Shown here: positions 22,316-25,723 of the stretch, piece after piece | Layout: each line of letters starts with the position of its first letter | Numbering within the stretch: position 1 is the first letter of the stretch | Origin: a virus | Length of the DNA stretch: 25,723 nt | Virus record (IMG/VR): IMGVR_UViG_3300046460_000075 | Span: 1-25,723 of that record | Direction: 5' to 3' (one strand) | Notes under the pieces: generated by a model | What the model was told of the DNA's origin: nothing | Database searches by the model: none | The model's input: only the letters and a program-made list of their open reading frames with translations | Translations under genes and position numbers: made by a program

Positions 22316-22524
22316 AGCTTCGTCTCCACGTCCTCTTTGTTGTCCTCGTAGTCCTGATCCGTCCACTCCGGCCAGTCGGAGCCGTAGGGCACGGTGTCCA
22401 CCAGCCAGCACCTGATGCAGACCGCCTGGCGGCGCATATCCATGTGCACGATCGGGCCCGTCCGCCACTCGTGCTCCTGGCACTCGGCCTTCGCTGCCCG
22501 GTCCGCGGTCAGCGGCGTTGCCAC
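22300..22524 (-). CDS. Small Cys/His protein with endolysin-like N-terminus, 74 aa
   Basis: GTG start with GGAGGG 8 nt upstream. The first eight residues (MATPLTAD) are identical to those of the endolysin immediately downstream, and the first 39 nt match it at 30 positions, so the initiation region seems duplicated. The rest differs: CQEHEWRTGPIVHMDMRRQA, then CIRCWLVDTVPYGSDWPEWT and an acidic-basic tail. Cys15, His18, Cys37 and Cys40 could bind one zinc ion. No family is recognised. Its last 16 nt overlap the endolysin start, so the two are coupled. It may be a lysis regulator or an unrelated phage protein that gained the leader. Confidence 0.72.
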   Translation of the reverse strand: MATPLTADRAAKAECQEHEWRTGPIVHMDMRRQAVCIRCWLVDTVPYGSDWPEWTDQDYEDNKEDVETKLWRHR

Positions 22525-22527
22525 AGG

Positions 22528-22812
22528 TCAGCCCTCCATGACCACGGTGAGCTGGCTGCCGATCAGGCGCCGCAGCCGCTCGTACTTCTCTTCGGTGCTG
22601 TGGCCGTCCCAGGTGTTGATCTCGGACCTGGTGACGTGCCTAAACAGGTCCATGTCGTCGGGCGCCACGTGCCAGCTCATCTGGCCGGTGGGCGTGTCCA
22701 CGACGACGACGGGCCACTCCGGTTCCTCCGGGTCGTGGTAGCCGATGGTGCTGGGGTAGATGGTGGCCAGGTGCGCCACCAGGTGCGCACGCTCGCGGTA
22801 AACGCTGTCCAT
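22528..22812 (-). CDS. Conserved actinophage/actinobacterial protein, 94 aa
   Basis: The ATG is preceded by AGAGGA. The protein has VAHLATIYPSTIGYHDPEEP, a strand WPVVVVDTPTGQMSWHVAPD, then DLFRHV and TWDGHSTEEKYERLRRLI. The 'TWDGHSTEEKY' ending with the preceding W-H-(V)-A-P-x-D is a pattern I associate with a family of unknown function common in Streptomyces phages and hosts. His, Asp and Glu are conserved-looking, but no reaction is known. The gene lies 9 nt after TerL and 3 nt before the next start. Function unknown. Confidence 0.8.
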   Translation of the reverse strand: MDSVYRERAHLVAHLATIYPSTIGYHDPEEPEWPVVVVDTPTGQMSWHVAPDDMDLFRHVTRSEINTWDGHSTEEKYERLRRLIGSQLTVVMEG

Positions 22813-22821
22813 GTCGTCCTC

Positions 22822-24771
22822 TCAGCTCAGCCGGTCCCAGCCGGCCATTCCCCCGTCCCAGGGCCTTGCCTGCTGCTGGGACAGGATCGTGTCGATGTCC
22901 ACGACCATCTGGTTCTCGCGCTCGCGCGCGGTCAGGAACTCGTTGTCCGTGGTGTGCCAGCCGTCCCAGGAGTCCGTCATCAGCTCCCGGCACCGGATCT
23001 CCACGAACCAGGCGGCCATCACGGTGTCCGTGAGGCCCTTGGTCTCCGGGAACCAGGAGCACAGCTGCTCAATGAAGGCGCGCACGCCTTCGGACTGCGT
23101 CTGCGACGGCAGCCGGATCAGGTTCCGCTTCTCCTGCCAGCCCTCGAACAGCGTGGCCATGGAGGCCACGCCGAAGTCGCTGTCCCACTTCTTGGAGTCC
23201 GTGGTGTGCCCGGACATCAGCACGCCGCGAGCGTTCAGGTACTCCCGGACCTCCCGGTCCTGGATGATCGACGCCTGGTAGGCGTTCTTCTCGATACGCC
23301 ACTCCGAGACGCCGTAGCGCTCGGTGATTCGGCGGATCTCGGAGCGCAGCTCATGCGGCGGCATGGCCTGCTTGTTCACGACCTCCAGGACCCAGCGCTC
23401 ACCGGTCTGCCGGTCAAGGCCCCAGGTCTGGATGGCGGTGTAGCCCGCGGCAGCGGGGTCCACACCGGCAATGACGGTCAGGCCGTCCATGCCGTACTGC
23501 CGGTGCTGAGGCTGGCCCGGCATCAGCCGGCCCGGGTAACGGGCCCGGTCGATGCAGCCCTGCACAGCCTCCTGCTTGAAGATCGCGTCGTCCGCGACCT
23601 GCTCCTGCATGTAGACCATGGACCAGTTGCGCGGCGACATCTTGCTGCGCTTGCGCGCCAGCGCCTTGCCGTGCCACATCGGCCACATGCCGTCCTTCGG
23701 CCAGCCCTCGGCCTCAGCCTGCTTGCGAGCGGCGATGGTGACCGGCGGCCGGTTGGTCTGCGGCCAGAGCGTCTTCCAGTCCTCCGGCTTGTCCGCGAAC
23801 TCCAGGACAGCCGGCTGGGTCAGGTAGGTCCAGGGGCTGCGCCCCTCGCCGTAGTAGACGGGCTTGAGGATCTCGGAGTAGAGATCGACGGTGTTCATGC
23901 GGGTACCGATGAGCAGCATCCGGCCGCCGACGTCGGCGACGCGGGAGCCGACGATGTTCTGAATCCAGTCGATCTGGCTCTGGAACTGCTGGTGGTTCGT
24001 GTTGTCCACGCAGTCATCCATGATGACCAGGTCAGTACGGGTGCCGTAGATCTGGCCGCCGATACCGACGGCCTCCACGGTGTACTCCTTCTCACCGGAG
24101 TCCGCGCCGGCCACACGGATCTGCGTACCGGACCAGGACGAGGCGCCCTCGGCGAAGCCGCCGGGCGGCCCAAAGGCCTGCTGCAGATCCAGGTAGGTCT
24201 CGCTCTCGGCGAGCCTCTGCTTGATCGAGAACAGGAACTTGGCGGCCATGGACTGGGTCTTGGACACCAGCAGGATGCGGATGTTCGGGTCCTGGCAGAT
24301 CCGCCACACCACGTAGTTCACGGTCAGCGTGGTGGACTTCGCGTGCTCCGGAGGAGTGTTGACCAGGATCTGGTCCGCGTCCCCGCGGATGTACCGCTGA
24401 TTGGCGTGGAGCCCGCGGGGCTCCCGCCCCTCCAGCAGGTCGTACCACTGCAGGTGGTGCTCGAAGAGCTGCGTGTTCAGGTACTTCTCGCAGAACTCTG
24501 GGAAGTCCGGCAGCTCGGCCCGGTTGCCCTTGGCCCGGTCGATCTTGGCCTGCAAGGCCTTGTCGGCCAGGGCCCGGAAGTCCGGGTCGGTCTTGCGGTA
24601 GTAGTCGTACGTGGACCGGCCGATGCCGGCCTGGCGGCAGCCCTCGTCCACGGTGTGGCCCTGGCGGATGGTCGCCAGGATGATCTGCTTCCGCTCCTTG
24701 GACGACTTCTGCGACTGGCGCCGGTCATGCGGCGCCAGCTTGCCATCGGCCATCACGCGCAGGCGTGCCAT
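22822..24771 (-). CDS. Terminase large subunit with N-terminal helix-turn-helix, 649 aa
   Basis: The ATG overlaps the preceding stop (ATGA); longer frames upstream are non-coding shadows. It powers DNA packaging through the portal and cuts concatemers. Residues about 24-75 look like a helix-turn-helix: RKQIILATIRQGHTVDEGCR and AGIGRSTYDYYRKTDPDF, a type more usual in small terminases. The ATPase follows: Walker A NTPPEHAKSTT (138-148, Ala in place of the usual Gly before Lys), Walker B DLVIMDD (247-253), motif III LLIGTR (286-291). The C-terminal nuclease is marked by VIAGVDPAAAGYTA (Asp438), WRIEKNAYQASII, and a later Asp. Its place at the head of the leftward operon is usual for packaging genes. 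Confidence 0.94.
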   Translation of the reverse strand: MARLRVMADGKLAPHDRRQSQKSSKERKQIILATIRQGHTVDEGCRQAGIGRSTYDYYRKTDPDFRALADKALQAKIDRAKGNRAELPDFPEFCEKYLNTQLFEHHLQWYDLLEGREPRGLHANQRYIRGDADQILVNTPPEHAKSTTLTVNYVVWRICQDPNIRILLVSKTQSMAAKFLFSIKQRLAESETYLDLQQAFGPPGGFAEGASSWSGTQIRVAGADSGEKEYTVEAVGIGGQIYGTRTDLVIMDDCVDNTNHQQFQSQIDWIQNIVGSRVADVGGRMLLIGTRMNTVDLYSEILKPVYYGEGRSPWTYLTQPAVLEFADKPEDWKTLWPQTNRPPVTIAARKQAEAEGWPKDGMWPMWHGKALARKRSKMSPRNWSMVYMQEQVADDAIFKQEAVQGCIDRARYPGRLMPGQPQHRQYGMDGLTVIAGVDPAAAGYTAIQTWGLDRQTGERWVLEVVNKQAMPPHELRSEIRRITERYGVSEWRIEKNAYQASIIQDREVREYLNARGVLMSGHTTDSKKWDSDFGVASMATLFEGWQEKRNLIRLPSQTQSEGVRAFIEQLCSWFPETKGLTDTVMAAWFVEIRCRELMTDSWDGWHTTDNEFLTARERENQMVVDIDTILSQQQARPWDGGMAGWDRLS

Positions 24772-24965
24772 CAGGACTCGCCCTTCAGGATGGCCTCCAC
24801 GTTCCCCGAGCCCTCGGGGTAGGCGGCCAGGTAGTCCAGGGCCGCCTTGATGCGGGCCTCGGCGTCGCCGAGCTTGGTCACCAGCTCGGAGCTGGCCACG
24901 GCCTGGTTCACCAGGCGCTCGCGCAGCTGCTCCAGCATCAGCTCCTGCCGTACTTCCCTGTCCAT
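24771..24965 (-). CDS. Small helical protein upstream of TerL, 64 aa
   Basis: The ATG at 24965 has GGAGG 6 nt upstream, better than a TTG two codons earlier. The sequence is almost all helical: MDREVRQELMLEQLRERLVN, then AVASSELVTKLGDAEARIKA, and a short AYPEGSGNVEAILKGES. No helix-turn-helix is seen. It is the first gene of the leftward operon and its stop overlaps the TerL start. By position it is the best candidate for a small terminase or packaging partner, but it is shorter than usual small subunits and the DNA-binding helix-turn-helix appears to be in TerL instead. Function unproven. Confidence 0.75.
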   Translation of the reverse strand: MDREVRQELMLEQLRERLVNQAVASSELVTKLGDAEARIKAALDYLAAYPEGSGNVEAILKGES

Positions 24966-24986
24966 GCCCAACCTCCGTCCCTACGG

Positions 24987-25002
24987 GGGACCCTACGGTC
25001 CC
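24987..25002. repeat. Hairpin in the divergent promoter region
   Basis: GGGACC-CTAC-GGTCCC is a 6-bp perfect dyad (a G-U adds one more in RNA) 22 bp upstream of the leftmost-reading operon's first ATG. It lies in the 120-bp gap (24966-25085) that must hold promoters for both the packaging operon and the plus-strand gene at 25086. It could be an operator or leader hairpin. I see no clear -35/-10 pair. Confidence 0.4.
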
Positions 25003-25085
25003 TGGGGGGCCGTCCAACCCTGTCCATGCACATGCAAGTATTCCGCATGGCGGAAGTCGAAAACCAGCCAGCGAAAGAGGCGGAA

Positions 25086-25352
25086 ATGCGCCACCCAGTG
25101 ACGGCCAGAAGGGCCGGTAAGTGCCCCATCTGCGATGGGCCCATTACACCCGGGGAGAAAGTGGAGATGTTCCTCCGGAACTGGGTGCACAGCGGCTGTA
25201 AGGAAGTTGAGCGGACCCGACTCATAGTCAATTCGGACTATGCCCCAGTAGTCATTCCGGCCACCGAGGTAGTCACTTCCGGCCAAGTTATCGGCGTACG
25301 CCGGCTGAGGAGACGGAGCCTCAAGGCCCTCCGGGCCCGCAAAGGCCGCTGA
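25086..25352 (+). CDS. Small zinc-ribbon-like protein, 88 aa
   Basis: The chosen ATG (MRHPVTARRAGKCPICDGPI) has AGAGG five bases upstream; an in-frame ATG at 25047 has no such site but could serve a leaderless message. It has a CPICDGPITPGEKVEMF and WVHSGCKEV arrangement, with Cys13, Cys16, His34 and Cys37, a treble-clef or zinc-ribbon type site. The second half is hydrophobic strands (YAPVVIPATEVV, GQVIGVRRL), then a very basic tail (RRRSLKALRARKGR) suited to nucleic-acid binding. It is on the plus strand, divergent from the packaging genes and pointing towards the structured non-coding end. It may bind DNA or RNA there, or be a regulatory protein. Function unknown. Confidence 0.7.
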   Translation: MRHPVTARRAGKCPICDGPITPGEKVEMFLRNWVHSGCKEVERTRLIVNSDYAPVVIPATEVVTSGQVIGVRRLRRRSLKALRARKGR

Positions 25353-25395
25353 CCTGCGGGAACGTCAGTTCCCCAACTGCCTGCAGAGTGCAGGC
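25353..25395 (+). repeat. Two hairpins just after the zinc-ribbon gene
   Basis: GGGAAC-GTCA-GTTCCC (25358-25373) and GCCTGCA-GAG-TGCAGGC (25379-25395) are perfect stems of 6 and 7 bp. They start 5 bp after the stop codon, so they may end that message, but neither is followed by a U run. They also begin the hairpin array that fills the right end of the window. Confidence 0.5.
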
Positions 25396-25415
25396 GGATT
25401 TGGTGGCATCTGCTA

Positions 25416-25439
25416 AGCTGGACCTCAGCGAGCTGGACC
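25416..25439. repeat. Direct repeat AGCTGGACC
   Basis: AGCTGGACC occurs at 25416-25424 and 25431-25439, a 15-bp period with a 6-bp spacer. A tandem pair like this could be a protein-binding site, for example for terminase. A second direct repeat, GCGCTCTC, occurs nearby at 25450-25457 and 25471-25478. Confidence 0.45.
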
Positions 25440-25467
25440 GTCGAGAAAAGCGCTCTCCGGTCCCTGT

Positions 25468-25567
25468 GGGGCGCTCTCGCGCCCCCAAGAAGCCGCCGGC
25501 GGCGGCCCAGGATAACGCGCCCTCCAGGGCGCGCAAGGGGCCCACTGGAGCGGCCTCCAGGCCGCTC
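25468..25567. repeat. Cluster of four GC-rich perfect hairpins
   Basis: Within 100 bp are GGGGCGC-TCTC-GCGCCCC (25468-25485), GCCGCC-GGC-GGCGGC (25492-25506), CGCGCCCT-CC-AGGGCGCG (25516-25533) and GAGCGGCCT-CC-AGGCCGCTC (25548-25567). Stems are 6 to 9 bp without mismatch. The last two share a CCTCCAGG core. CACTGG stands on each side of the last one (25543-25548 and 25567-25572). The stretch 25353-25607 otherwise holds no gene that I can support. Confidence 0.6.
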
Positions 25568-25607
25568 ACTGGGGAGTTTCAGAGGGATGGGGGGTCGGAG
25601 ACCATCC

Positions 25608-25723
25608 CATCCCATCGACCCGGGGTTAAAAACCCCCGGGTCAGACAGGATCACAGTGGGTGATCCCAGTGGATCACCCCAGGAATAGGCCCCTGACCAG
25701 CGGAAACGCTGGTCGATGGGATG
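25608..25723. other. Four-way cloverleaf structure at the right end of the window
   Basis: CATCCCATC (25608-25616) pairs perfectly with GATGGGATG (25715-25723). Inside are three arms: GACCCGGGG/CCCCGGGTC with loop TTAAAAAC (25617-25642), GGGTGATCC/GGATCACCC with loop CAGT (25658-25679), and GACCAGCG/CGCTGGTC with GAAA loop (25695-25714). Arms one and three abut the closing stem with no unpaired base, and the two linkers are 15 nt each. Total 35 bp, no mismatch. The closing stem could be longer beyond the window, because 25602-25607 continues the CCATCC pattern. GGATCAC in the first linker (25648-25654) can replace the 3' side of the second arm. It could be an RNA or a DNA site; strand and function are unknown. 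Confidence 0.6.

Noticed and set aside
22444-24822. Long plus-strand open frame opposite the terminase
   Set aside because: Shadow of TerL; no start signals and low-complexity sequence.
25388-25663. Open frame of 91 codons on the plus strand
   Set aside because: It starts with GTG inside a hairpin, has no ribosome-binding site, runs through the palindrome array and has a composition unlike a folded protein; better treated as non-coding.
25353-25723. CRISPR array
   Set aside because: Hairpins differ in sequence and spacing; there are no regularly spaced identical repeats or spacers.

Overview
This window is a segment of a tailed-phage genome (or prophage) of a high-GC actinobacterium, most likely a Streptomyces phage. 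Codon use is strongly GC-biased, GTG starts are common, genes are packed with ATGA/GTGA overlaps, and several small unknown proteins look like families I associate with actinophages. Gene content suggests a short-tailed (podovirus-like) virion: there is a large terminase, a portal of about 600 aa, a scaffold, an N4-gp56-type capsid, a connector, fibre and tail proteins, and a set of large proteins resembling internal or ejection proteins. No tail-tube, tail-sheath or frameshifted tail-chaperone genes are seen.

Almost everything is transcribed leftwards (minus strand). From right to left: 24965-22528 packaging (64-aa protein, TerL with an N-terminal helix-turn-helix, a small conserved protein); 22524-21566 a small Cys/His protein and an amidase endolysin; 21511-18565 portal and small virion-associated proteins; 18565-8983 the putative ejection module (a 1669-aa protein, a 288-aa protein, an NlpC/P60 peptidase, a lytic transglycosylase with a homologous C-terminal domain, and a 376-aa protein). 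This block ends in a 213-bp non-coding stretch with a tRNA-like fold, two tight hairpins and a minus-strand terminator-like UUCG hairpin. A second leftward block, 8161-1, carries scaffold, major capsid, three small proteins, connector, fibre, a large tail protein, two related small proteins, a peptidoglycan-binding module, a holin and a truncated gene at the left edge.

Three plus-strand islands interrupt this: an endonuclease VII-like HNH gene (5977-6615) whose 3' end overlaps the capsid gene tail-to-tail; a two-gene cassette (8378-8769) behind a structured leader; and a small zinc-ribbon protein (25086-25352) divergent from the packaging operon.

The most unusual part is 25353-25723, which has no credible gene but a dense array of perfect hairpins. 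It ends in a precise four-way cloverleaf (25608-25723) whose closing stem runs to the last base of the window and may extend beyond it. It could be a packaging or terminus site, a telomere-like end, or a structured RNA. Functions are inferred from recognisable motifs only; no database search was possible.
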